Shown piece after piece: positions 21,427 through 32,325 of a DNA stretch of 64,000 bases. The DNA is taken from contig NC_064622.1 of NCBI RefSeq assembly GCF_023898315.1, forward strand, positions 353,071,234 to 353,135,233. The letters are read 5' to 3'. The DNA is from Schistocerca nitens (taxonomy: Eukaryota; Arthropoda; Insecta; Orthoptera; Acrididae). Under the pieces are notes generated by a model, which was not told the DNA's origin, ran no database searches, and saw only the letters and a program-made list of their open reading frames with translations. Every line of letters begins with the position of its first letter. Position 1 is the first letter of the stretch. The translations under genes and the position numbers were made by a program.

Positions 21427-24381
21427 ATGCCGCGAAAGACTGTGAATAGTGTATCGCGAGGTATTGTGAATGAAATCACCGATTCGAACAACTCTACCGA
21501 TAGGACAAGTGACACGCAGTGTAATGATGACAATCCTGCGTTCACTAACAGTCAGTGCGTTCCAACCACTAATGATGACTTTTGTCTTAATGATGAACAA
21601 ACGAACTTGGTTATGTCCTCTGTTGGTTTGACGACAATCGATGACGCGGGGAGCTCTATTGTAATGAGCGCTGCCCAGCCTAACACGACCGGTTCACTAA
21701 ATTCAAGTAACGTTCAGGCAAATATTTCAAATGAAAATGAACGGGACACAGAAAGTACGACGGATTTATTTAATTCCGAAATAATGTCTGACAGTGTACA
21801 TCCGACTGACAAACCCTTTTGTGAATCTCAGAATAACCAAATGGCTACAGAAAGCGAGACAATTTTAGATCCACCATTAAACAGCACAGTGAATAAAGTA
21901 GGTAATGTTACCTCGGATCAATTGATGGCATTATTGCTACAAGTTCTTGAAAAACAAGACAACACTTCCAAACAGTTTAATGAAAAATTAGATAACAATG
22001 ATGTAAATTTCAAGCAACTTAGTGAACAGGTCAAACAACAGAACGAAAAACAAGACAAGCTTAATGAAAAATTAGATAACAATTCCAGACAGTTAAATGA
22101 AAAATTAGATAACAATTCCAGACAGTTAAATGAAAAATTAGATAACAATTCCAGACAGTTAAGTGAACAAATTAGAGCCGTTGCCGCGCAGTGCCATGAC
22201 ACTAAGGAACAGTTACGCGAGGAAATCGAGGCTTGTTCGCGAAAAAGTAGCGAAGAGATTAGAACTGTTGCTCAAGAATTAAGGGAAATGCAAACAGCCA
22301 CAACAGAAACACTAAGAGCGGAAATCAGTACAGTCGCTAAACAATGCTCTGAAAAAGCTACACAATTACGCGACGAGTTTAAAACAATGACAGCAGAACT
22401 TTCGCGCACAGTGGATGAAAAGATTGATGCGAAGTTCGAACAACAGAACACACAGATTAACGAACGCCTTAGTCTTCACATACAGAACAGTGATACGCGT
22501 TTCCGCAAATTTATTGAAGATCAAAATCAAGTAAAACGTCAAGTCATGGAAACAATCACTGCTCAGAGACAGGAAGACAAACGTAAAATGTTTGCGAAGG
22601 CAAAAACGTATGTAGACAACAATATTGCTACAGTGTCGGATAAAATTAATACCATCGAACAGTCAAACACAGAATTACGTGACGAAATTTCTGATCTGAA
22701 ATTGAAAACAGACACATACACAACCGACTTTCAAACAGTGACCGACAGACTCGAACAATTAGAATTAACACAGGATTCCGATGTTACAAAACTGAACGAA
22801 ACTACAAGTAAATTGCAAAAACAGATTAAGGCCACTGACACTAAAACCGATGATCAGGTTAAAATACTGACTGAAAAATGTGAAGAATTGGCCAGTCGTA
22901 TTGACGTCATCGAAAGTACTAATGACAATAAATCAGACGATACTACACCGGTTTCATTTAATCAAACACCGGAATTTCAAAATTTACAGCAGACGATTAA
23001 TGAGATTGATTCGTCTAATAACACCTTGCATAGAAAATTGTCAAGTTTACAGCAGGAGGTAACACAGATAAAAAACATTTCAGTTAATAACACATCACAG
23101 CAGACGCCACTTTTCGAACATTTGCCAGACTCGCGCAACGCGTATAATTTGGGTAATCTACAGAGAGTACGAGACTTAGAGGCCGAACAACCACAGTTCA
23201 ATAGATTCTCTTACAATCCTGAACCTGTTCCATCACACAGAGACGATAATTTCGATTACAAACATTTTCTGTCAGTGAGAAAGTTTAAAGTGTTTAAAAA
23301 CGACAGAACACAGATTCACCCGCTAGATTGGATACAACAATTTAGCTTTGCTTTTCCACCGACTTGGCCTGTAACGCATAAACTTGAATTTATTTGCAGC
23401 TTTTTGGAAGGCGAACCGGCAACTCGTATGAGGCCGATCGCGAGGCAATGTTATTCAGTGGAAGAGTTTCAGAATGCGTTTCTATCTGCGTATTGGTCAA
23501 AAACGACACAGCGCGGAATTAAAGATCAGTTAATTAGCTTACCAAATTATGAGAACACCAATTTTCCGAGTGTGACGCAATTTTTTGAGCACATGGTGCA
23601 ACAGAACCAGTACCTAAGTGAACCGTACAGTGAATCCGCCCTCATTCAATTATGTATCTCTAAATTACCACGGTCATTAAGAGTGTCACTCTTAACAGGT
23701 CAACAAAAAGAAAATATTTCAGCATTCAGAGATCTATTGCAGCTTTTAGAAGTGCAGCAATCAGATTATTCTTTCGTAAACAAAAATTTTTCGTATAGCA
23801 ATTATGATCAGACACGTAATTTTAATAGGAAAAGTAACAGACGTTTTAGGAATGAAAACCACCAAAGCTTTAATAACAGGCAAAATTCTGATTATCAATA
23901 TCGCCAAAATTATGGGCAACAGGAATCACATTTTGGTAACAATAGACGTTTTCCACCACAACAGCATGAAAGTCAACCGGTTAACATGCCTAACCAACAA
24001 TGGAATGCACAAGGTCAACCAGGCTTTAATGTTTCGCCGCGTGCACGTATAGTCCCTGATACAACAAATGGTAACGCACGGCAGCAAAGGAATAACTACG
24101 TACAGAGAAGACAGTTTTTCAATTCCAATCGCAATGCACCGTATAGGAATGACTATTGCGATAGACGTAAAAATAATGACGATAGTTTTCAGCGTACATC
24201 TAACAACAGTCGGTCATACCAACAGCAAAATTATCCACAAGAACCTATTCTCATGAATGAACCCGACAGTAGGTATCATCCAGAGCGTAATACGTCTGGA
24301 AGAAGTAATAGAACTGTTCAAATTGTAGAAATGCCACAACATCCTCGTGATGATAGTAATAACACGTCAGATAGAATCTGA
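21427..24381 (+). CDS. gag: Gypsy-2 Gag, 984 aa, coiled-coil type without zinc knuckle
   Basis: The first ATG conserved with Gypsy-1 is at 21427 (MPRKTVNSVSRG). Residues 1-150 are rich in Ser, Thr, Asn and Asp. Residues about 190-550 are a long heptad-like coiled coil, including three tandem 11-residue units NEKLDNNSRQL encoded by 33-bp repeats at 22063-22161. Residues about 600-790 (LDWIQQFSFAFPPTW, FICSFLEGEPATRM, LISLPNYENTNFPSVTQFF) resemble the retrotransposon Gag capsid domain. The C-terminus is basic and rich in Asn, Arg, Gln and Phe; no CX2CX4HX4C knuckle was found, so RNA binding probably relies on the basic tail. At 984 aa it is large for an insect gypsy Gag. It ends at TGA with CTAG after it. 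Confidence 0.88.
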   Translation: MPRKTVNSVSRGIVNEITDSNNSTDRTSDTQCNDDNPAFTNSQCVPTTNDDFCLNDEQTNLVMSSVGLTTIDDAGSSIVMSAAQPNTTGSLNSSNVQANISNENERDTESTTDLFNSEIMSDSVHPTDKPFCESQNNQMATESETILDPPLNSTVNKVGNVTSDQLMALLLQVLEKQDNTSKQFNEKLDNNDVNFKQLSEQVKQQNEKQDKLNEKLDNNSRQLNEKLDNNSRQLNEKLDNNSRQLSEQIRAVAAQCHDTKEQLREEIEACSRKSSEEIRTVAQELREMQTATTETLRAEISTVAKQCSEKATQLRDEFKTMTAELSRTVDEKIDAKFEQQNTQINERLSLHIQNSDTRFRKFIEDQNQVKRQVMETITAQRQEDKRKMFAKAKTYVDNNIATVSDKINTIEQSNTELRDEISDLKLKTDTYTTDFQTVTDRLEQLELTQDSDVTKLNETTSKLQKQIKATDTKTDDQVKILTEKCEELASRIDVIESTNDNKSDDTTPVSFNQTPEFQNLQQTINEIDSSNNTLHRKLSSLQQEVTQIKNISVNNTSQQTPLFEHLPDSRNAYNLGNLQRVRDLEAEQPQFNRFSYNPEPVPSHRDDNFDYKHFLSVRKFKVFKNDRTQIHPLDWIQQFSFAFPPTWPVTHKLEFICSFLEGEPATRMRPIARQCYSVEEFQNAFLSAYWSKTTQRGIKDQLISLPNYENTNFPSVTQFFEHMVQQNQYLSEPYSESALIQLCISKLPRSLRVSLLTGQQKENISAFRDLLQLLEVQQSDYSFVNKNFSYSNYDQTRNFNRKSNRRFRNENHQSFNNRQNSDYQYRQNYGQQESHFGNNRRFPPQQHESQPVNMPNQQWNAQGQPGFNVSPRARIVPDTTNGNARQQRNNYVQRRQFFNSNRNAPYRNDYCDRRKNNDDSFQRTSNNSRSYQQQNYPQEPILMNEPDSRYHPERNTSGRSNRTVQIVEMPQHPRDDSNNTSDRI

Positions 24382-24385
24382 CTAG
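24379..24385 (+). promoter_or_regulatory. Candidate stop-codon readthrough site, TGA CTAG, between gag and pol
   Basis: gag and pol are in the same frame and separated only by this TGA. The 36 codons between TGA and the pol TTG at 24490 are open and contain no ATG; the first ATG lies inside the protease active site. TGA followed by CTA is a known readthrough-prone context in animal cells and RNA viruses. Gypsy-1 has the same TGACTAG (minus, 15998-15992) and the same 36 open codons. Confidence 0.75.
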
Positions 24386-27300
24386 ATACTGTACAGGACG
24401 CATCTTCCAATAATACAAGCACTACTTTTAACACGCAGAATGTTGTTCATGAAAATGTAATTACTTTTGACGACATCAGAGACACACTTTTGCAGGAAAG
24501 ACCAGTTGTTCAGAAAATTATTTCACATCCTGTCATCGAAATTAAAATAGGTTCATCGAAATTTTCAGCAGTAATTGATTCTGGCTCACCTATGTCAGTC
24601 ATTAATGAGGAAACTTTTAACGAGTGCAACAAAGAGAATATTTATCCTACATTTCCTTTAGGCAAAACGAAAGTGAAAGGAGCAGTATCGAGTAAAGGAG
24701 TGGATGTAAAATTACAGACGCATTTATCATTTTGTATTGGAGGTCATATTTTTCACTCAAATTTTTGGATTGTTCCTTTATTGACAACAGACGTAATTTT
24801 AGGTACTAATTTTCTCGTACAACACGATGCAGTGGTCGATTTCCAAAATTCTTATTTAATGTTAAAAGATGAAAATGTGCAATTAGCTTTAGAATTTCAA
24901 CATTCACTATCTGCAGAAGAACAAACAATTAACTGCACAGAGGTCATTTCCGCAACACGTAACATAAACTGTAATTCCGCATTGTTCACCGACACGTACG
25001 TACACAACTATAATACTCCAGACGAAACTGACTACGACGTAATGCAAATGATTTCCGATAAGGTTAAACAAAGCAGTGCAAATACAGACGACGAACGAAC
25101 GCAATTACATAAAATTCTTTTACAACAAGCTCCAGTTTTCGACAACATTCCTGGTACTATGTCCGGCTTTATGTACGAATTTCAAGTCAAACAGCACGAC
25201 ACATTTAAAGCAAAGCATTATCCCATTCCATATATCCACAGAGAACAAGTTAAAAAAGAATTGCAGGATATGCTCGATCAAGGAATTATTGAACCAGCAG
25301 TTAGCCCGTACATAAACCCGCTGCATATTGTTAAGAAAAAAGATGGCTCACTTCGCCTTGTACTTGATTCACGTCACATTAATGACATTATTATTAATGA
25401 AACAGATCGACCACAGACATTAGAAGAACTACTACAGAAATTTCACGGTACAGCTATTTATTCCACATTAGATTTGAAATCGGGATTTTGGCAAATACAA
25501 CTTCATCCGAATTGCAGAAAGTATACAGCTTTTCTCTGTTTTGGTGACTGTTATCAATTTTGTAAATTACCGTTCGGCCTAACTATTTCTTCTGCTGCTT
25601 TTATTCGCGGTTTGAACACAATACTTCCGACAGAACTTAAAGACAGAATTACGACGTACGTAGACGACATTCTTATTGCAGAAGCTAACTGGTCTGAACA
25701 TAATCTGATTTTAGAACGACTATTGCAAACTTTCCATGCACAAGGACTTACAGTTAACCTCAGTAAATCGCATTTTGGTAAAACTTCTATAAAATTTCTT
25801 GGACACGTAATTTCAGCTGAAGGCATTGCGCCTGATCCAGAAAAACTTCAAGCTCTACGTGACATTACTGTTCCTACAACAAAGAAACAATTACGCAGTT
25901 TTTTGGGCTTAATTAACTTTTTTCGTAAATTTATTCATCACTCTGCTTTAGACACGCCTAGATTATGCCAATTAACAGGTAAAAACACTATTTGGTCTTG
26001 GGATAAACAAGCACATTCTGAATTCGTGAACCTGAAAGATGCTTTGTTGAATGCTCCACTTTTATCGCACCCAGATCTTAGCAGAAATTTTTCTATTGCC
26101 ACCGACAGTTCCAACACAGCTTTAGGCGTACATATTTTTCAGGAAATTGAAGAAGATGGTACAACAGTAATTAAAAACATCGCATTTGCAAGTCGCATTC
26201 TCTCACCTGCTGAACGAAATTATTCCGTCACAGAATTGGAAACGTTATGTGTTGTATGGGCTTTTACGAGATTTAGACACTTTCTTTATGGCAGACATAC
26301 CACCGTTTACACAGATCACAGAGCTATACAATTCTTACTTTCGGCAAAATTCACTCACGACAGGTTGAGCAGATGGAAACTTTATTTACAGGAATTTGAT
26401 TTTACAATAGTTCACATTCCCGGAACACAAAATGTTATAGCAGACGCATTATCCCGTTCTCTCATCAACAATCAGCAAGACGTCGCAACCAACTTCTGCA
26501 AAGCAAATTTCAGTGTCATGTACATTCAGCAAGTTGCATTTGAAAATTTTATTTCATCGTCATTACAAGACATAGCACGAGAGCAAAGCAAAGACAATGT
26601 GTGGAAAGAAATTAAACACCTTTGGCAAGATAAGAATAATGTTACGATTAGGAACCACTACACTGTACGCAATGACATTCTGTTTCGCCGCACTCATCCA
26701 GACAGCAGCAATTGGTTATTATGCATTCCGGACGAACTTGTTAACAAATTAATCTGGTACACTCATTTAAGTTATGCACATTACGGAGCCAGAAAATGTT
26801 TTCTTATACTGAGACAGAACTGTTATTTTTCAAACATGGAAAAACGTATACGACGAGTTTTAGCGTCATGCAAAATTTGCCAGAAAGCTAAGTCTGACAC
26901 CACTTCACATATTGCTCCATTATACCCCATTGTACCTGTTAAATTAAGACATATGGCCGCAGTAGACATTTTTGGTCCAATTCCGAGAACTAACAGAGGT
27001 TTTTGCTACATCTTTGTCGCTGTTGAACTCACTTCAAAATTTGTTACCTTCACTCCGTTACGCAAAGCTACTGCTAAAACTGTTTCGAAAGCATTTGTAA
27101 AGCATTTCTTATTTCATGTAGGGCATGTGATGAAAGTAATTTCAGATAATGGATCACAATTTCGTTCTGCTATATGGACACGCATGTTACGAGCTAGAAA
27201 CATTTCTCCGATTTATATATCCAAGTACCACGCTTCTTCGAACCCTTGTGAACGATTAATGAAAGAAATTGGTAAACTGTGTAGAATATACTGCCACAAA

Positions 27301-27762
27301 AGACATGTTAATTGGGACACACACATACACTCATTCCAAGATGTAATTAATTCCATTCCAAATGAATCCACTATGCTACCTCCGTCTGTTATACTGAAAA
27401 ACGTTGAACCACCCAACAAAATCAAAGAGTTAGTAAATTTTCCTACATCTCGTCGATTACGACACCACGAAATAATTGACATTGCGCTGAACAACATCAA
27501 ACGTGCCGCAGAGCGCCGGAGAAGACAGCAAAAACAGGTTTGTAGACACCGAGACTTTCACGTTGGACAGAAGATATTAGTACGTACACACTATTTATCC
27601 AGCAAATTAAAAGGTAAGTGCAGTAAATTTGAACTTCTATACGCAGGTCCATATCGGATTCGCAGCATTCCTCACCCCAATGTTGTACACGTCGAAACTC
27701 TGAGAACCAGAAAATCGAAAGGCAACCATCATGTGTTAAACATTAAACCCTTTATCGAATGA
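24382..27762 (+). CDS. pol: Gypsy-2 Pol: protease, reverse transcriptase, RNase H, integrase
   Basis: Expressed most likely as a Gag-Pol fusion by readthrough of the TGA at 24379; 1126 codons follow it. Approximate positions counted from 24382: aspartic protease DSGSPMSVI (66), reverse transcriptase with YPIPYIHREQVKKEL (290), DLKSGFWQIQLHP (360) and YVDDILIAE (425); RNase H with ATDSSNTALG (575), TELETLCVVWAF (615), VYTDHRAIQFLL (645) and GTQNVIADALSR (680); integrase with the zinc-finger part CKICQKAK (830), AAVDIFGPI, ISDNGSQFRSA and SSNPCERLMKEI, giving D, D and E with 34 residues between the last two. FHVGQKILVRTHYL and YAGPYRIRSI form the C-terminal GPY/F-type domain. All catalytic residues are present. 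Confidence 0.93.
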   Translation, partial: LDTVQDASSNNTSTTFNTQNVVHENVITFDDIRDTLLQERPVVQKIISHPVIEIKIGSSKFSAVIDSGSPMSVINEETFNECNKENIYPTFPLGKTKVKGAVSSKGVDVKLQTHLSFCIGGHIFHSNFWIVPLLTTDVILGTNFLVQHDAVVDFQNSYLMLKDENVQLALEFQHSLSAEEQTINCTEVISATRNINCNSALFTDTYVHNYNTPDETDYDVMQMISDKVKQSSANTDDERTQLHKILLQQAPVFDNIPGTMSGFMYEFQVKQHDTFKAKHYPIPYIHREQVKKELQDMLDQGIIEPAVSPYINPLHIVKKKDGSLRLVLDSRHINDIIINETDRPQTLEELLQKFHGTAIYSTLDLKSGFWQIQLHPNCRKYTAFLCFGDCYQFCKLPFGLTISSAAFIRGLNTILPTELKDRITTYVDDILIAEANWSEHNLILERLLQTFHAQGLTVNLSKSHFGKTSIKFLGHVISAEGIAPDPEKLQALRDITVPTTKKQLRSFLGLINFFRKFIHHSALDTPRLCQLTGKNTIWSWDKQAHSEFVNLKDALLNAPLLSHPDLSRNFSIATDSSNTALGVHIFQEIEEDGTTVIKNIAFASRILSPAERNYSVTELETLCVVWAFTRFRHFLYGRHTTVYTDHRAIQFLLSAKFTHDRLSRWKLYLQEFDFTIVHIPGTQNVIADALSRSLINNQQDVATNFCKANFSVMYIQQVAFENFISSSLQDIAREQSKDNVWKEIKHLWQDKNNVTIRNHYTVRNDILFRRTHPDSSNWLLCIPDELVNKLIWYTHLSYAHYGARKCFLILRQNCYFSNMEKRIRRVLASCKICQKAKSDTTSHIAPLYPIVPVKLRHMAAVDIFGPIPRTNRGFCYIFVAVELTSKFVTFTPLRKATAKTVSKAFVKHFLFHVGHVMKVISDNGSQFRSAIWTRMLRARNISPIYISKYHASSNPCERLMKEIGKLCRIYCHKRHVNWDTHIHSFQDVINSIPNESTMLPPSVILKNVEPPNKIKELVNFPTSRRLRHHEIIDIALNNIKRAAERRRRQQKQVCRHRDFHVGQKILVRTHYLSSKLKGKCSKFELLYAGPYRIRSIPHPNVVHVETLRTRKSKGNHHVLNIKPFIE

Positions 27763-27798
27763 AACCACTTTACGATGTAACATGCTATGAGGCCGTTT

Positions 27799-28105
27799 AC
27801 ACATTTTATGACCACTTATGCAATTATATTCACATGACTAATTACTGATGATTATCGTATTTTTTCTTGGCAAGTGCCCGGCAAGGTAAGGTTAGCAGGT
27901 CGCTCTTCTTGTCGCTACACATCAGACCGTGCATATTTTCCAGATGAACTTACACATTTTATGACCACTTATGCAATTATATTCACATGACTAATTACTG
28001 ATGATTATCGTATTTTTTCTTGGCAAGTGCCCGGCAAGGTAAGGTTACAAGGTCGCTCTTCTTGTCGTTACACACTAGACCGTGCATTTTTTCAGATGAA
28101 CTTAC
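27799..28105. repeat. 153-bp tandem repeats in Gypsy-2
   Basis: Units start ACACATTTTATGACCACTTA at 27799 and 27952, period 153, followed by a degenerate part unit from 28105. They are the reverse-orientation counterpart of the three units at 12130-12590 in Gypsy-1. Confidence 0.85.
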
Positions 28106-29599
28106 GCATTTTATGAATAATTATGCAATTCTCTATAATGACGCATTAATTTTATCAAATTCTCTCTCCATTGAAGTCTTTAATTATCGCATCTATTAAC
28201 TACACTACATATAAGCTGAACACAACGAATGTCACATTTTGTCTTTCTTATGTATGTACGATTGTTTTTATGTTTTGTTTGTATGCACTGTGAACTAGTT
28301 AAGGTATAACACACACCATTTGACTTTGACATTTTGCCTTGTGATATCTCAACATCGTGACTGTTTTACATTTTCCTTTTTTGCTGCTGCATTACGATAT
28401 TCTCTGTACACTTTTTGCCTTTAAACACTGTCTGTGCTTTGAGATATTACGTTTTCTGTCATGTTATGTTGTATGCTTAATTGAGTCACCATTAACCAGT
28501 CACTATTTAATGGGTATATGATTTAAATGCAAGACATTAATCTTTGTTCATCAATTTCAGAAATAAATGATGCGTACAGGAAATGAATTAAACAGAAGTG
28601 GGAATTTCACCTATGGAATAAACGAAAGAAGATGCAATAAGCTAATGAGGACGAGTAAATGGATCAGAATTAACAAGCATTAACCAGAATATATTATACA
28701 CATCGCAGAATAGCAGTCTTAACTAATTTTTTCTTTCAGAATACAAAGCGATTGATGCAAGCTGTCAGACAGAACTACACATTTTAGTTTTAAGTGATGA
28801 AATATGCTAGGGATTAGGAATAGTTGTGTGATGAATAATGAAATGATTTTTGCAGATGATAATGAATGCTGATAATGAACAATGATGAAGAATATGGTAC
28901 TATGAATAATGAAGTTTTTGTTTACAGGTGATGATAATGATGGAGTTATGATGATATGAATAATGAAGTTTTTCTTTACAGATGAGGATAATGTTGAAGT
29001 TATGTATTTATGCTATGTAGTTATTTAAGTATTTGTTGCAGTTTACTTTGACAGCAGGTGTTATATTGCGTAGTAGGATGACTGAAGGTTTTGGAAAGGA
29101 CAGCTATGGAACACATTTTTTATACACATTTCACTACCTGTTAATTCGAAGTTCACTACTTTTCAGCATAGTCTGCGTTTCTTCTTTCAGTTCAATAATC
29201 CATTTTGTATTTTTCTTTCAGGAGAAGCTTTTTATGATAGTTACTAAACTTGTTACTTATTATACCTGTTCTAGTACTTGCATTTTTCTTACCCACTTGT
29301 GGCTATCATTTATAAATGTGATAACCTTGCTACAGCTGACTCATGACGAATGACGTTACACAATCTTTTCATTTATAGGAACAACCTAGAAGCAATTTTT
29401 TCTCTTATTTCTTCTTGCTTTCCCTTATAATTACCCAAAGCAATGCATTGCTAGCAGAAAAAACAAAATGTATTAACAGTCCCAGATAATGTCACTAGTT
29501 TATGATAATTCTGAATAACACTGATCAGCTCTGAATAGTATGTCACTTGAATAATGACTTCTTAATGATACCTAAACATAATTGCTACTATCTATTGTA

Positions 29600-30180
29600 A
29601 TGAGAGTACTTATTATGCCCATGCTTATTAATGCTAATAATGTTTTATACTATTCAATACTTGCTGGCCACTGAGTGCCCATAATTAATGTAACTTATAA
29701 TGCTCATGCTTATTAATGCTATGACTGTAATTAACTGATTTTTCTAATAATGATTTCTTAATGATATGAAGAATACTGAATGATGAATAATGTTTTGTAC
29801 TATTCAATACTTGCTGGCCACTGAGTGCCCATAATTAATGTAATTACTTATTATGCCCATGATTATTAAGGCTATGACTGTAATTAACTGATTTTTAATA
29901 ATGATTTCTTAATGATATGAAGAATACTGAATGATGAATAATGTTTTATACTATTCAATACTTGCTGGCCACTGAGTGCCAATAATTAATGTAACTTAAC
30001 GTTTTGTTAGTGTTTTCAATGATGACTTCCCATATTAATACTGAATGATGATAAATATTTTGTACTAATCGAAAGTTGCTAGGCCACTGAGTGCCAATAA
30101 TTATTTGTAAATATGTCATTTGAATGAGGAAAAATGTTTTGTAATACTCAATACTTGATGGCCATTGATTGCCACTCTTG
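29600..30180. repeat. About 150-bp tandem units with CTTGCTGGCCACTGAGTGCC
   Basis: The phrase TACTATTCAATACTTGCTGG recurs near 29648, 29798 and 29948, a 150-bp period, with decayed copies near 30066 and 30150. The unit also carries TGAATGATGAATAATGTTTT. Confidence 0.8.
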
Positions 30181-30974
30181 TCTGTAAATTAATTAATGAA
30201 CATTTTTCTGTAATACTACATTCATGGTACAGAAATGTTCAATGACTAGAGTATGGATACCGCAAACTACTTATGTAATCACTAATCAAGACTTGTGTGT
30301 TAGTTAATGTACTTCACCTTCTGACCTAACTACCTGAAATTATTGTAACATCCATTTGTCTTGTCCATCCTCATTATCATGGAGCACTATATTTGGTTTT
30401 TGCACTAATTCTACGTTGGTGTGCCGCCTCTTAAAAGCGTGATGTTGACACGACATGCTGTCCACCACTGTAGGCGAAGAAACTACTTATGTAATCACTA
30501 ATCAAGACTTTGTTATGGAGCACTGTGTGCCGCCTCTTAAGAGCGTGGTGTTGACACGACATGCTGTCCACCACCGTAAGCGATGAAGACATTATTCTGG
30601 TCCCACTGTTTGGTGTACCTGGTATACTGCCAAATGATAGTATGGAATACTACTACGACGTTTCACTGTCTTGATACGCTGATAAATACTTCTGGGAACG
30701 GAACTGCAGATTGTATCACTTAGTTGTGATTCTGTGGAAAGATATGGACTTTCAGTGCAGCTATGTGCAAACTAAAGTGCTACAACCATGATGCAATCCT
30801 TCTTTTCCTATCCTAATAGTGAAAATCATTTTTTTACTAACACCATTTATGTTCATGGCATATACATTTTTTCTCGATTTGTTGAACTCTAGTGCGAGTA
30901 CACTTGTGTCACTTGTCGACATGATTTTTGCCATTTGTTGTCAAAATACTAAAGACATTTTCGATTTGTTTTGA

Positions 30975-31262
30975 AGTGCAGTATGTGTGCACTCTTGTCA
31001 TCTATATTGTATATACTTTTTGTGATTTGATGATTTTTTGTACACTTGCGTTTATTTGTTATAAAAATGTTCAAAAGTTTTCAGTGCATGTGCACTTATG
31101 TGAATATGTTTTCAACTGAACTACAGTGCCTGTGCACTCTTCTCAATTTTCGATATGATTTGTGTTCATTCTGTATACCTTTTATGATTTATGTCATTTG
31201 TTACTCTTGTATATACATTTCGTCTTTTACTGATATGTTCTCCACTGCAGTGCATGTGCACT
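30975..31262. repeat. Near-palindrome array AGTGCATGTGCACT in Gypsy-2
   Basis: Clear copies lie near 31083, 31125 and 31249, with weaker ones near 30975, 31331 and 31431. They correspond to the larger array in Gypsy-1 (8836-9873). Confidence 0.7.
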
Positions 31263-31563
31263 CATGACACTTGTCAACATGATTTTTTTTTTTTTTTTTT
31301 GCCTGTTATGAAACTGCTAAAGAATTTTTCAGTGTGTGTACACTTTGTTATCTGTCAAATAATTTGTATATACATTTTTCCTGATTTGTTTTGTACTTAT
31401 ATTTTGTCTTGTCTGTAATGTTTTGTAATTGGTGCATGCGCACAACATTTAATTCATGTGATACATCTAAATATTTTGTTAATTAAAAGAAAAATTTGTT
31501 ACGATGGCAAGTCCAAATGACTCACCATCGCTGCCAAATTTTTGCCCCCCCAGTGGAGGGTTA

Positions 31564-32321
31564 TGAAACACGTATGTTGTGCGGCAGCGATGCTGAGACA
31601 TTGTAGAATCTCTGACCAGAGCAGTTGCGCTCGACTCGCAGTAGCGAGCAGTCAGTCAGTCTGCAGTAGTCAGTCCTCAGTAGTGCTTGGAGTCGGTTGC
31701 TAGCAGTAGCGGAGAGCAGTCGGCGGGCGTCGGCATCGCAATGGTCGAGATTCAGGACGAGGTATAATTTATTTAAATAAATAATCATGCAGCTTGCGCT
31801 CATCAGATAATGTAACGAACACTCATTGTAATTTAACTTTCAAAAATCGCCCCCAATAATAATTTTGATTTAAAAGCAATTTTTGAGACAATCATTCAAA
31901 TTTCCTTCCATTTCCTTTTAACAAAGATTTTTAAAAGGTACTTCCAATGCTTTTCATGCAAGCGGCAGAGAACAATAAGAGCAGAATTTTGACATGCAGT
32001 TTCACTAAGGTAAGAAATTTATTCTCGTTTCGCACAGGGCAAACACCGACTTTTCGGTTGAATTGAGTTTAGGTTATCATTACAGTTTCATTATCATGGG
32101 ATTAGCGTTCATTATTTAATGGGAACTTGTACTTGAGTCAGATAGCGAGCTTTCATTTAATTGTCTTTGCCATTAATATTCTTGTGGCGAGTTTATACTT
32201 AGCTGTGGCACCATTTCTAATAAATATTGTTTTTAAAATTTCTGTGGGAAGGTCACACTTAGCTGTGGCTCCATTACTAATAAATATATATTTTTTTAGA
32301 ATTTGTTGTGGGGAGGTTACA
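31564..32321 (+). repeat. Gypsy-2 3' LTR (758 bp)
   Basis: Same length as the 5' LTR and no difference noticed on reading the two side by side. The purine-rich tract AGTGGAGGGTTA (31552-31563) directly precedes it and would prime plus-strand DNA synthesis. Confidence 0.92.
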
Positions 32322-32325
32322 AAAT

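Larger units (their letters stand above)
27763..31563 (+). other. Gypsy-2 3' non-coding region (3.8 kb) with repeat arrays
   Basis: There is no env-like frame. From left to right: 153-bp units (27799-28105); AT-rich sequence; about 150-bp units containing CTTGCTGGCCACTGAGTGCC (29600-30180); a duplicated block GTGCCGCCTCTTAARAGCGT (near 30420 and 30526); and AGTGCATGTGCACT-type near-palindromes (30975-31262). The order mirrors Gypsy-1. Confidence 0.8.
20447..32321 (+). mobile_element. Gypsy-2: apparently intact Ty3/gypsy LTR retrotransposon
   Basis: An 11.875 kb element with two 758-bp LTRs in which I found no difference, flanked by AAAT (20443-20446 and 32322-32325). Order: LTR, primer site, 0.2 kb leader, gag, TGA, pol, 3.8 kb non-coding region with tandem arrays, purine tract, LTR. 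There is no env. gag is open for 984 codons and pol for 1126, with all catalytic motifs seen. Identical LTRs and open genes point to a very recent insertion and a possibly competent copy. It is inserted in the CR1-like fragment, whose remainder is at 32326-32500. Confidence 0.93.

Noticed and set aside
21918..22202. 94-codon minus-strand frame with repeats
   Set aside because: Antisense of the 33-bp gag repeats.
27763..31563. An env gene in Gypsy-2
   Set aside because: No long frame, signal peptide or membrane segment; the region is tandem repeats.
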